This document shows, one piece after another, positions 9,101-16,271 of a stretch of 64,000 bases of DNA. This stretch comes from CAWCBH01 sp963793785 (GTDB lineage Bacteria > Actinomycetota > Thermoleophilia > Solirubrobacterales > 70-9), in assembly GCA_963793785.1 (NCBI GenBank), contig CAWCBH010000003.1:372001-436000 (forward strand). Direction: 5' to 3'. How positions within the stretch are numbered: position 1 is the first letter of the stretch; each line of letters begins with the position of its first letter. The position numbers and the translations under genes are program-made. Below the pieces are notes generated by a model. It made no database searches, was not told the origin of the DNA, and saw only the letters and a list, made by a program, of their open reading frames with translations.

Positions 9101-9711
9101 TAGCCGTCGCCCATCCGCCCGGCCAGGACCTCGCCGCTGTTGATCCCGACCCGGAGCAGGAAGCTGACGTCGTCCTGAAGGCCCTCGTTGAGCTCGTCCA
9201 TCAGCGCCTGCATCGCGAGGCCGGCTCGGACCGCCCGCTCGGGATCGTCCTCGTGCGCCACCGGTGCCCCGAACACCGCCATCACGTTGTCGCCGATGTA
9301 CTTGTCGACGCGGCCCCCGACGCGGGTCACCTCCTCGCCGAGCTGGCGCAGGGTGCTATCGAGCATCGACTTGACGGCCTCGGGGTCCATTCGCTCGGCG
9401 ACGGCCGTGTAGCCGGAGAGGTCGGCGAACAGCACCGACACCTGCCGCCGCTCCTCGGGCGGGGGCTCGGGCGCGGCAACCGGCTCGGGCTCGGCCGGCC
9501 CGGGAGGCGCGGCGATGACCGCGGTCGGAACGCCTGCGGTCATGCCGCCGGTCGCGGCCGAGGCCCCGCACTCGACGCAAAAGCGCGCCCCCGGCGGCAT
9601 CTCGGCGTTACAGCTCGTGCACTTCGCTGCGAGCACGGCGCCGCAGGACATGCAGAAGCGGGCACGCTCGGGGTTCTCGGTGGAACAGCTGGGACAGCTG
9701 ATGCCGGCCAT
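6130..9711 (-). CDS. Zinc-ribbon adenylate/guanylate cyclase with AAA ATPase and TPR domains
   Basis: A 1193-residue signalling protein. Two zinc ribbons occupy residues 6-23 (CPSC...CMSCG) and 31-49 (CTSC...CVECG). After a Pro/Ala linker comes a class III nucleotide cyclase domain (about 88-262) with metal-binding Asp in LFADLSGY (D97) and YIGDNVMAVFG (D141) and the VNVAARL motif. An AAA/STAND ATPase follows, with GQAGVGKS at 312-319 and a LAFEDIHWAD Walker-B-like segment, then a long TPR array. The architecture matches large cyclase/ATPase regulators common in actinobacteria. The second messenger (cAMP or cGMP) is not decided by the visible residues. No membrane segment is seen; the activating signal is unknown. 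Confidence 0.92.
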   Translation of the reverse strand: MAGISCPSCSTENPERARFCMSCGAVLAAKCTSCNAEMPPGARFCVECGASAATGGMTAGVPTAVIAAPPGPAEPEPVAAPEPPPEERRQVSVLFADLSGYTAVAERMDPEAVKSMLDSTLRQLGEEVTRVGGRVDKYIGDNVMAVFGAPVAHEDDPERAVRAGLAMQALMDELNEGLQDDVSFLLRVGINSGEVLAGRMGDGYTVIGDTVNVAARLQAAARPGTVTVGESTYRATREAVDHERLEPLTLKGKSEPVPAWEATALKADRPAHRSALRTAAPLIGRDEEQTLLISLAERIERESRPHLVTVIGQAGVGKSRLLRELTSRIAELDPAPALRIGECPPYGTGISYWAMAEMLRTEFGIAADEPTESAWGKLAGGVSALLAESEVEAESAERNAAVIGLMIGVEPPDPVAVPDGEDPQRMRETLFSAIRSLVEAMTSRRPLILAFEDIHWADEGMLDLIEHLARWVRGPLLLVCLARDELLDRRADWGGGRRNATSISLEPLSGDETKDLVRELYGGNGHDGELVARVAQRADGNPLFAEEIVNRLHEEGADTDVLPDTVHSVLAARLDSLPAFQRRLLQHASVVGQNFWEGALLRASGASAPDVESALDSLQEKELVIGGVASRLAGEREYAFKHALIRDVAYGMLPKASRSRQHFEVGGFIEERAGEGAEALVAEHYGRAAALGAEAGIEPDQLHQMSERALRFLEAAGDAAASLYSNQEALGHYRSAHRLDEVLDDDSRARIGEKVGDAALRLGRVDEAVAVWEQCLDHHRREENLARVGDLHRKIGAAHWDKGEREASIDHYQKGIDLLKDGPPCIELVRLYEEAASLYMHTGDNMLAIYASEKALRLAERLGEAAAASRAHGIFGRVFGRIGDFEKARENLERSVELARESDKAEAVRALLTLGYHFEASEADYTHASEAYEEALGIAVEVGDVPSQVEVHAALAELAVYRCDWEVVERETEASAGLAEREGLLGKLCFPYVMRGALRWRDGDWERAEHNCRRAHEIAEQVGRSEVAFSALYWLAAIHRDQGKFADAEMILAQALDICERAGLVAQSLEALSERAICLALGGRMDQAREAAESASHLVERLHYPVGLAAAREAEGATIADPEQGEAALAEARDAWTELELPLDAARAEMLRAHRLAELDPVTAREAADAAAARYEALGIPHEAERARAMAAG

Positions 9712-9735
9712 GGCCTGAGGGTACGTCAGACGCGG

Positions 9736-10137
9736 CTAGTCGATCCGGATCTCCTCGACCCGGTGGGCGGCGTGCGCCTCGTGGGCGCCGAGGCGAACCA
9801 GGTAGGCGTCGATCAGGGCTCTCATCAGCACCAATGCGTCGCGCTGCACGGTCTGCAGTTGGCCGCGCAGCTCGGGCGGACTCGTCCCGCGCACGACCTC
9901 GGCCCCGCGGCAGATCGGGCACCAGTCGAGGCACTCGTGCTCCGCGGCGGGGGAGGAGGAGCTGGGGTCGGCAGCCCGGGCGCCGCCGGGCTCGCCGTTG
10001 CGAGCCTCCGACCGTCCGCCGCGAGCGGAGCTGTACTGCTCCCAGAAGCGGTTGGCGCCGCCTGATCGCTGCCCGCCGCCCGTGGCTCCGGGCGGTTGCT
10101 CAAACCCGCTCGGGTTGTGCTCGTGCGGTTCGGACAT
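9736..10137 (-). CDS. Small Cys-motif protein linked to the ArsA ATPase
   Basis: A 133-residue protein of unknown function. The first half is low-complexity (Gly/Ser/Pro) and probably disordered. Around residue 69 there is a short ECLDWCPICRG cysteine cluster followed by a helix (QLQTVQRDALVLMRALIDAYL). Three cysteines in CxxxxCxxC-like spacing suggest metal binding, but a fourth ligand is not obvious. It begins inside the last 38 bases of the ArsA gene, so the two are translationally coupled, and this protein could be a client or adaptor of that ATPase (inference). Confidence 0.65.
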   Translation of the reverse strand: MSEPHEHNPSGFEQPPGATGGGQRSGGANRFWEQYSSARGGRSEARNGEPGGARAADPSSSSPAAEHECLDWCPICRGAEVVRGTSPPELRGQLQTVQRDALVLMRALIDAYLVRLGAHEAHAAHRVEEIRID

Positions 10138-11305
10138 CCTCGAAGGTGACCCTTAGCGTGCCGTTCTCGAAGCTGGCGCCGGCGGGCCGTTGCTCTGCCA
10201 GCGCCGAGGGCAGGATGATAGTCCGCTTCTCGCCTCCGACCGTGACGATCAGCTCGTCGCCGACCTTCTTGAGATCGATCTCGGCCTTGGCCGCGAACGG
10301 GATCGGCAGGCTGAGGACGGCGTTGCCGTCATCCATCCACAGCTCCTGGGCCAGCTCGGCGTGCAACACATCCTGGGGGACGAGGCCGGCGCCGAAGATC
10401 TCCTCGGCGAGGCGATCCAGCATCTCGGGGCCGACCACCTCCGCCTCGAAGTAGCGCGCCTCCAGCACCGGCACAGGCGAGAACCCCTCGTGCACCGTGC
10501 GCAGGTGCTGCCGCTGGCGATCTCGCCAGGGCCCGAAGTAGCCGCCCTCGACGTCGCCGGGGAAGATCCGGTTGACGATCACGGCGTCGGTGAGGTAGCC
10601 GTAGAGGTTGAGGTAGGTGAAGGTCCGCTGGGCCTCCTTGATCACCATCCGGTCCGGGTTCAGGACCAGGCGGATCGTGCAGGATCGGCGGTCGCGGAGG
10701 ATCCCGTTCATTGCGATCAGGTTGCGGACCAGGCGCTGCACCTCGTCGAAGACCTCGGGACCGGGAAGGGGGACGTCGAAGGTGCGGGCCAGGGGCCGGG
10801 CGGCGCCGACCAGGCGACGCTCCCAGGGAAAGACCTTCTCCAGCCACCAGCGAGCGATGTCGGGGAAGCCGAGCAGGCGCAACGTCTCGCCGGTCGGGGC
10901 GCAGTCGACGATCACGACGTCGAACCCCGCGCCCTCGTGGTGATGCTTTATCTGCAGCAGGCTGAACAGCTCGTCCATCCCGGGAGGCACGGTCAGCTCC
11001 TCGGCGCGGATCTGCTCGATGCCGCGGTCGGCCAGCAGCGCAGTCAGCCATTCCTGCACCGCTGCCCAGTGCGATTCCATCTCCAGCTGCGCGCGCACCT
11101 CCTGGCCCCAGAGCAGGTCGCCGGCGGGCGTCGGCCGTGGACCGAGCTCGACCTCCAGCGAGTCCGAGAGGCTGTGGGCGGGATCGGTCGAGAGGACGAC
11201 CGTGCGCAGCCCGGCGGCGGCGCAACGCCTCGCCGTCGCGGCTGCGACGCTGGTCTTGCCGACACCGCCCTTGCCGGTGTAGAGGATCGTCCGGGGCGGC
11301 TGCAC
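10100..11305 (-). CDS. ArsA/Get3-family ATPase with C-terminal HSP20-like domain
   Basis: A 401-residue deviant-Walker ATPase. GKGGVGKT is at residues 11-18, switch I-like STDPAHSLSD follows at about 39, and VIVDCAPTGETLRLL forms the switch II region. The C-terminal ~80 residues (LPIPFAAKAEIDLKKVGDEL, then GGEKRTIILPSAL) form an alpha-crystallin-like beta sandwich, a fusion known in bacterial ArsA-related proteins. No arsenite operon genes are nearby, so a Get3-like or substrate-remodelling role is more likely than arsenite extrusion (inference). The downstream Cys-motif gene overlaps by 38 bases. Confidence 0.9.
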   Translation of the reverse strand: MQPPRTILYTGKGGVGKTSVAAATARRCAAAGLRTVVLSTDPAHSLSDSLEVELGPRPTPAGDLLWGQEVRAQLEMESHWAAVQEWLTALLADRGIEQIRAEELTVPPGMDELFSLLQIKHHHEGAGFDVVIVDCAPTGETLRLLGFPDIARWWLEKVFPWERRLVGAARPLARTFDVPLPGPEVFDEVQRLVRNLIAMNGILRDRRSCTIRLVLNPDRMVIKEAQRTFTYLNLYGYLTDAVIVNRIFPGDVEGGYFGPWRDRQRQHLRTVHEGFSPVPVLEARYFEAEVVGPEMLDRLAEEIFGAGLVPQDVLHAELAQELWMDDGNAVLSLPIPFAAKAEIDLKKVGDELIVTVGGEKRTIILPSALAEQRPAGASFENGTLRVTFEDVRTARAQPERV

Positions 11306-11359
11306 GGACTGAGCCTACGTGACACGCCGCGACCCTGGCTTCGCTACGGTTTCCCGCCC

Positions 11360-12436
11360 ATGAGTCGGCTTCGCGTGCTCTTGATGCTCTTTGCCGTGCT
11401 GGCGTTGACGGTCGCGTTCACCGCCTGCGGCGGCGACGACGGCGGCGCCGCCGACGAAGACCCCAAGGAGATCCTCGACCGCACCTTCTCCTCCAACGAG
11501 GTCAAGGTCGAGAGCGCCGACCTCGACGCCAGCCTCGAGATCTCGATCGAGGGTGAGTCCGACGGCCAGCTGGACGCCACGCTCAGCGGGCCGATCGACG
11601 CCAAGGGAGAGGGATTTCCGAGCTTTGACCTGACCGTGACCGCGCAGGGCGGAGGCGGCGGCGACACGATCGACTTCGAGGGCGGCGCGGCCTCGACCGG
11701 AGATGCGGCCTTCATCAACTACGACGGCCAGGATTACGCGGTCGACGCAGCGACCTTCGGGCTCATCAGCACCGCCTACTCGACCGCCCAGGAGCAGGGC
11801 GAGCAGCAGTCCGACACCACCGGCCTGCCGGCCCTGCGCGACTCCCTGATCGACGTCCGCAACGAGGGCACCGAGGACGTCGAGGGCACCGAGACCGTGC
11901 ACGTCTCCGGGGCCGTCGACGTTCGCCAGCTGGTCGAGGGACTGCGACCGCTGCTGGATCGGGCCAGCGCGCTGGGCGGCCTCGGCGCAGCCTCCGGGCT
12001 GCCCACCGCCGAGGAGCTCGACCAGCTTCAGGCGCTGGTCGAGTCGGCGAGCTTCGACGTCTACTCGGGCACCGAGGACGACATCCTGCGCCGCTTCGAC
12101 CTGGTCCTCGAGCTCCAGGACCCGACCGGAGGTGGCGGCGCGGCGACCTTCACTGTCAACTTGACCCTCGGCGATGTCAACGGCGACTTCGAGATCGAGC
12201 CGCCCAGCGAGACCCAGCCGCTGTCGGAGCTGCTCAACCAGCTCGGCGTCGACCTTGGGGCCCTCGGCGGACTCGGCGGACTGGGTGGTCTTGGCGGGGA
12301 AAGCGGCAGCGGCGGCGCCGGCGGCGGAGGGGGCGGCGGCAGCGCGGACGGCGGCTCCGCGGCCCCTGTTCCCGACTCGCTGGAGTGCCTCGAGCAGGCA
12401 CAGACCGAGGCCGAACTGGAGCAATGCCTCCAGTAA
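11360..12436 (+). CDS. Secreted lipoprotein, LppX/LprAFG-like
   Basis: A 358-residue exported lipoprotein. A hydrophobic signal (LRVLLMLFAVLALTVA) ends in a lipobox-like AFTACGG, placing the lipidated Cys near residue 21. The mature part starts acidic and Gly-rich, then shows alternating strands with DGQDYAVDAATF and TETVHVSGAVDV, resembling the LppX/LprF beta-sheet lipid-binding fold of actinobacteria. A C-terminal Gly-repeat linker (GGLGGLGG) leads to a short SLECLEQAQTEAELEQCLQ tail with a Cys pair. ATG at 11360 gives the signal peptide directly. The stop codon lies between two near-identical 21-base hairpin units. Confidence 0.75.
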   Translation: MSRLRVLLMLFAVLALTVAFTACGGDDGGAADEDPKEILDRTFSSNEVKVESADLDASLEISIEGESDGQLDATLSGPIDAKGEGFPSFDLTVTAQGGGGGDTIDFEGGAASTGDAAFINYDGQDYAVDAATFGLISTAYSTAQEQGEQQSDTTGLPALRDSLIDVRNEGTEDVEGTETVHVSGAVDVRQLVEGLRPLLDRASALGGLGAASGLPTAEELDQLQALVESASFDVYSGTEDDILRRFDLVLELQDPTGGGGAATFTVNLTLGDVNGDFEIEPPSETQPLSELLNQLGVDLGALGGLGGLGGLGGESGSGGAGGGGGGGSADGGSAAPVPDSLECLEQAQTEAELEQCLQ

Positions 12437-12457
12437 CTGGAGCAATGCCTCCAGCAG
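12416..12457. repeat. Tandem 21-bp hairpin duplication at the lipoprotein stop codon
   Basis: Unit 1 (12416-12436) and unit 2 (12437-12457) are identical over the first 18 bases and differ only as TAA versus CAG at the end. Each unit is an inverted repeat, CTGGAG-caatgc-CTCCAG. Unit 1 contains the stop codon of the lipoprotein gene. The pair may act as a transcription attenuator or stop before the next gene, though no T-run follows. Confidence 0.7.
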
Positions 12458-12475
12458 AAATGTAGGATCCGCGCA

Positions 12476-12934
12476 ATGACTCTGGAACGAAGGTCGTTGC
12501 GACTGCCCCTGATCATGCTTCTCAGCGCCCTGGCGCTTGTAGCGCTCGGCGCCACCGTGGCCAGCGACCCGGCGAGATCGCAGCCGCAGGCCGGCGCCTC
12601 GGCCGCGAGCTGCAACGGCAAGTCCTTCGCCGTGACCCAGCGCAGCAGGCTGTTGAGCGCCAAGGGCAACCTCAACTGCGGCGGCGACGTCGCCAAGCAG
12701 CGGCTGCGCACCTGCCTCGAGCAGCTGGTCGGCGGCCGCTTCAGGACCGTCGCCTGCGACACCGCGGTGCGCTTCGGCCCCGGCAAGATCGACGCTGTCG
12801 CCAGGCGGACCTGCCCCGACGGCGAGGAGACCAACTTCCGCACCCGCAGCTTCTTCCTGCTCCGCGACGAGAGCGGCGACGCTGCGCGCGGCAAGGCGGT
12901 TTCCGATCCGCGGTCGTTCCCGCGGCGCTGCTAA
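12476..12934 (+). CDS. Secreted cysteine-containing protein, unknown function
   Basis: A 152-residue protein with a Sec-type signal peptide (basic MTLERRSLR, then LPLIMLLSALALVALGATVA) and a mature part of about 120 residues holding six cysteines, including SCNGKSF, LNCGGD, RTCLEQ, VACDT and ARRTCPDG, plus a terminal RRC. Even Cys number in an exported protein suggests disulfides. I do not recognise the family. It lies 39 bases after the lipoprotein gene on the same strand and may be co-transcribed through the tandem hairpins. Confidence 0.65.
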   Translation: MTLERRSLRLPLIMLLSALALVALGATVASDPARSQPQAGASAASCNGKSFAVTQRSRLLSAKGNLNCGGDVAKQRLRTCLEQLVGGRFRTVACDTAVRFGPGKIDAVARRTCPDGEETNFRTRSFFLLRDESGDAARGKAVSDPRSFPRRC

Positions 12935-12964
12935 CGGCGCCGGGTACATAGGCTTGCCGCCTCG

Positions 12965-14116
12965 ATGACGGAGGCGGAGACGAGCGAGCACGGGGCGGGC
13001 GGGCCGCGAATCAACGGGCGCTTCTTCCTCAGCCCCGACGGCTGGCCCTATCTGCTGGTGCCGCTGATCCCGGTCGCGGTGCTGCTGGAGCTGACCCACG
13101 CCTCGGCGACGGTCATCTTCGCCGCGGCGGCGCTGGGGATCATCCCCACCGCGGCGCTGATGGGGCGTGCCACCGAGGAGCTGGCGGCGAGGTCGGGCCC
13201 GGGCATCGGCGGCTTCCTCAACGTCACCTTCGGCAACGCCCCGGAGCTGATCATCGCCCTGTTCGCGCTCAACGAGGGCCTGCAGGAGGTCGTCAAGGCC
13301 TCGATCATCGGCTCGATCCTCGGCAACGTCCTGCTGGTGCTGGGAGCGGCGATGCTGGCCGGCGGCCTGGGACGCGACAAGCAGACCTTCAACGCCACCG
13401 CGGCCAGCGTCCAGTCGACGATGCTGCTGCTGGCGGCGACGGCGATGATGATGCCGGCGATCTTCGAGCTGGTCGAGGGCAAGGGCCTGCCGAGCCCCGG
13501 CGCCGAGATCGTCAACTACGGCTCCGAGGTCGAGAACCTCTCGCTGGCGGTGGCGATCGTCCTCATCCTCTCCTACGCGGCCGGGCTGCTCTTCTCGCTG
13601 AAGACCCACCGGGCGCTCTTCAACCCGCCCTATGAGGCCGAGGAGGACACCTGGGGCTGGTCGGTGCGCAGGTCGGTGATCGCGCTGGCGATCGCCGGGG
13701 TGCTGGTCGGGCTGATGTCGGAGGTGCTGGTCGGCTCGATCAGCGAGGCCTCGGAGTCGATCGGGCTGTCGGAGTTCTTCGTCGGCGTGATCGTCGTCGC
13801 AGTGGTCGGCAACGCCGCCGAGCACTGGGTCGCGGTGCTTGTCGCGATCAAGGACAAGATGGACCTGGCGGTGAACATCGCGATCGGCTCCAGCGCTCAG
13901 ATCGCCCTCTTCGTCGCCCCGGTGCTCGTCATCGCCTCGTTCTTCATCGGCGTCGGGCCGATGGCGCTGGTCTTCAACGGCTTCGAGCTCGGCGCGGTGC
14001 TGCTGGCGCTGCTGATCGCCAACTACGTGACCCAGGACGGTGAGTCGACCTGGTTCGAGGGTGTGCAGCTGCTGGCGCTCTACCTGATCCTTGCGATCAC
14101 CTTCTTCGTCGCCTGA
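12965..14116 (+). CDS. Ca2+/H+ antiporter, CaxA type
   Basis: A 383-residue inner-membrane CaCA exchanger of the Cax type with about eleven hydrophobic segments. The two inverted alpha repeats carry the diagnostic GNAPELIIALFAL (near residue 94) and VGNAAEHWVAVLVA (near 280), whose acidic residues bind cation. An acidic EAEEDTWGW loop separates the halves. Family role is proton-driven Ca2+ (or other divalent) efflux. Start ATG at 12965 follows the secreted-protein gene by 30 bases. A second CaCA-type exchanger lies directly downstream. Confidence 0.92.
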   Translation: MTEAETSEHGAGGPRINGRFFLSPDGWPYLLVPLIPVAVLLELTHASATVIFAAAALGIIPTAALMGRATEELAARSGPGIGGFLNVTFGNAPELIIALFALNEGLQEVVKASIIGSILGNVLLVLGAAMLAGGLGRDKQTFNATAASVQSTMLLLAATAMMMPAIFELVEGKGLPSPGAEIVNYGSEVENLSLAVAIVLILSYAAGLLFSLKTHRALFNPPYEAEEDTWGWSVRRSVIALAIAGVLVGLMSEVLVGSISEASESIGLSEFFVGVIVVAVVGNAAEHWVAVLVAIKDKMDLAVNIAIGSSAQIALFVAPVLVIASFFIGVGPMALVFNGFELGAVLLALLIANYVTQDGESTWFEGVQLLALYLILAITFFVA

Positions 14117-14154
14117 GCGTGGGCCCCCGGGCCGGTCTGCCGTAGCCTCGCCCG

Positions 14155-15147
14155 ATGGAAGTCGCCCTTCTCGTCGTCAGCTTCGCGGTGATTCTCGCCG
14201 GGGCGCTGCTGTTCACCAACGCGGTCGAGTGGACCGGCCACCGGCTGGCGATGGGGGTGGGCGCGGTCGGCAGCCTGCTGGCTGCGGTCGGCACGGCGAT
14301 GCCGGAGACGCTGATCCCGATCGTCGCTGTGATCGGCGGCGCCGAGGGCTCCGAGGACGTGGCGATCGGCGCGATCGTCGGCGCCCCCTTCCTGCTGGCG
14401 ACGATCGCGATGGCGATCGTCGGCTTCTCGGCCCTCGCCTACCGCAACAAGCGCGACCAGGGCCGGCGGCTGAAGGCGCACGCCGAGACCCTCGAGCGCG
14501 ACCTGACCTTCTTCATGGTCTTCTTCGCCCTCGCGCTGGCCGTCGGCTGGGGGATGCCGCTGGGGGCGCGGATCGCCGCTGCGGTCATCTTCATGATCGC
14601 CTACGGCTTCTACGTCCGGGCCACCCTGCGGCGCGGCGGCGAGACCCAATCGGAGGAGTCGCTGAAGCCGCTGGTCCTCGATCCCCGCAATCGCGACGAT
14701 CCGCCGACGCCGCTGATCGTCGTCCAGCTGATCGTCGGGCTCGCTGCGATGGTCGGCGGCGCGCACCTGTTCGTCGAGGAGCTGCTGCACGTCGCCGAGG
14801 ACCTCGGGGTGGAGGCGCTGGTCCTGTCGCTGATCCTCGCCCCGCTGGCCACCGAGCTGCCCGAGAAGGCGAACAGCTTCTTCTGGGTCCGCGAGGGAAA
14901 GGACGCCCTCGCACTCGGCAACATCACCGGCGCGATGGTCTTCCAGTCGACGATCCCGATCGCGGTCGGCCTGCTGTTCACGAGCTGGGAGCTCGACAAG
15001 TTCGCCGCCGCCTCGATCGTGCTCGGACTGCTGGGCGGCGCGGTGGCCTACTGGGCCCTCCACAAGCGCCAGCGCTACGGGGCCGCCGCGATCACCGCCT
15101 GGGCCGGCCTCTACGGCACCTTCCTGTTGATCGTCCTCGCCTCCTAG
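14155..15147 (+). CDS. Sodium/calcium exchanger-family membrane protein
   Basis: A 330-residue polytopic membrane protein of the CaCA superfamily, Na+/Ca2+ exchanger-like branch. The first alpha repeat is recognisable as VGTAMPETLIPIVAV near residue 47 and the second as LAPLATELPEKANSF near 225; acidic and Ser/Thr residues there bind cation. It has about ten hydrophobic segments and a central basic/acidic loop (RGGETQSEES). Ion specificity cannot be assigned. It starts 38 bases after the CaxA gene on the same strand, so the two exchangers probably form an operon. Confidence 0.88.
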   Translation: MEVALLVVSFAVILAGALLFTNAVEWTGHRLAMGVGAVGSLLAAVGTAMPETLIPIVAVIGGAEGSEDVAIGAIVGAPFLLATIAMAIVGFSALAYRNKRDQGRRLKAHAETLERDLTFFMVFFALALAVGWGMPLGARIAAAVIFMIAYGFYVRATLRRGGETQSEESLKPLVLDPRNRDDPPTPLIVVQLIVGLAAMVGGAHLFVEELLHVAEDLGVEALVLSLILAPLATELPEKANSFFWVREGKDALALGNITGAMVFQSTIPIAVGLLFTSWELDKFAAASIVLGLLGGAVAYWALHKRQRYGAAAITAWAGLYGTFLLIVLAS

Positions 15148-15215
15148 CGGTTTCGCCGATCCGGTTGCCCCGGACCGCCTGGTTTGACCCCGCCTCGGAG
15201 GGGCACTTCTGTGGC

Positions 15216-16271
15216 ATGGGGGCGCTTGCAATCGAGGCCAATCGGATCGGAGCCCGGTTGCCTGTTCCGAGAGGCCCGGTCAGCGAGTTGGTGATCGGGC
15301 TGCTGGCCGGCGACGCCAGAGGGCTTGACGACGACCCGTCGCTGATCGAGATGCTCCGCGAGCCGGCGACTGAGGACGCCCTCGGCGGCGATGACCTCCA
15401 TCTCGCTCTCTACCTCTGCTACGGACTTCACTACCGGTCCTTCGCCGGCGTGGACGACGGCTGGGAATGGAGTCCGGCGCTGCTGGGGCTTCGCCGGACG
15501 CTGGAGGCGGCCTTCCTCGGCGCCTTGCGCGACCGAATCATCGTCGAGGACGTCCCTCCGGACCGGATCGGCCAGTTCCTCTTCGAGCTCGAGGCGGCCG
15601 ACGACGGGCCCTCGCTGGCCGACCATCTCGCCAGGCGAGGAACCCTGGATCAGTTTCGCGAGTTCGCCGTCCACCGTTCCGCCTACCAGCTCAAGGAGGC
15701 CGATCCGCACAGCTGGGCGATCCCGCGCCTGCGCGGCGCCGCGAAGGTGGCCTTGATCGAGATCCAGTCCGACGAGTACGGGGGCGGCAGCGCCCCGCGA
15801 ATGCACTCGGCGCTTTTCGCCAGGACGCTGCGGGCACTGGACCTCGATGATCGCGAGGACGCCTACCTGGATCGGCTCCCCGGCGTGACGCTGGCAACCG
15901 TGAACCTGATGTCCGCCTGCGGACTGCGGCGCGACCTGCGGGGGGCGATCGTCGGGCACCTGGCGATGTTCGAGATGACCTCCTCGCGACCGAACCGGCG
16001 CTACGGGGACGGGCTGCGCCGACTTGGGCTCGGCCAGGACGCGATCGCCTTCTATGACGAGCACGTCGAGGCCGACGCGGTGCACGAGAACATCGCCGCC
16101 TACGACCTCGCGGAGGGGCTCGCCCGCGAGGAGCCGGGCCTCGCCGCCGACATCGTCTTCGGCGCCAAGGCGTTGCTGTTGCTCGATCGCCGTTTCGCCG
16201 AGTACCTGCTGGCGGCGTGGGGGGAGGGGCGGTCCTCGCTGCGGGACCCGCTCGGTCCCGGTCGGGTTTGA
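15216..16271 (+). CDS. Iron-containing redox enzyme family protein (heme-oxygenase-like fold)
   Basis: A 351-residue protein of the iron-containing redox enzyme family, heme-oxygenase-like diiron or non-heme iron proteins. Two family landmarks are visible: EIQSDEYGGGSAPRMHSALF near residue 185 and FYDEHVEADAVHENIAA near 280, both contributing Glu/His metal ligands. ATG at 15216 is preceded by GGAGG at moderate distance; an upstream in-frame TTG at 15165 would add 17 residues. Its TGA overlaps the TTG start of a glycosyltransferase gene. A CDGSH iron-sulfur protein lies just beyond, a combination that suggests a shared redox function (inference). Confidence 0.88.
   Translation: MGALAIEANRIGARLPVPRGPVSELVIGLLAGDARGLDDDPSLIEMLREPATEDALGGDDLHLALYLCYGLHYRSFAGVDDGWEWSPALLGLRRTLEAAFLGALRDRIIVEDVPPDRIGQFLFELEAADDGPSLADHLARRGTLDQFREFAVHRSAYQLKEADPHSWAIPRLRGAAKVALIEIQSDEYGGGSAPRMHSALFARTLRALDLDDREDAYLDRLPGVTLATVNLMSACGLRRDLRGAIVGHLAMFEMTSSRPNRRYGDGLRRLGLGQDAIAFYDEHVEADAVHENIAAYDLAEGLAREEPGLAADIVFGAKALLLLDRRFAEYLLAAWGEGRSSLRDPLGPGRV

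Noticed and set aside
7096..10065. 989-residue open frame on the forward strand
   Set aside because: It is antisense to the cyclase-ATPase gene, has no domain pattern, and its Arg/Pro/Val-rich composition is typical of GC-rich shadow frames.
11315..13825. 836-residue reverse-strand frame across the lipoprotein and Cax genes
   Set aside because: It crosses three well-supported forward genes with signal peptides and membrane motifs; its sequence is His/Arg/Gln-rich noise.
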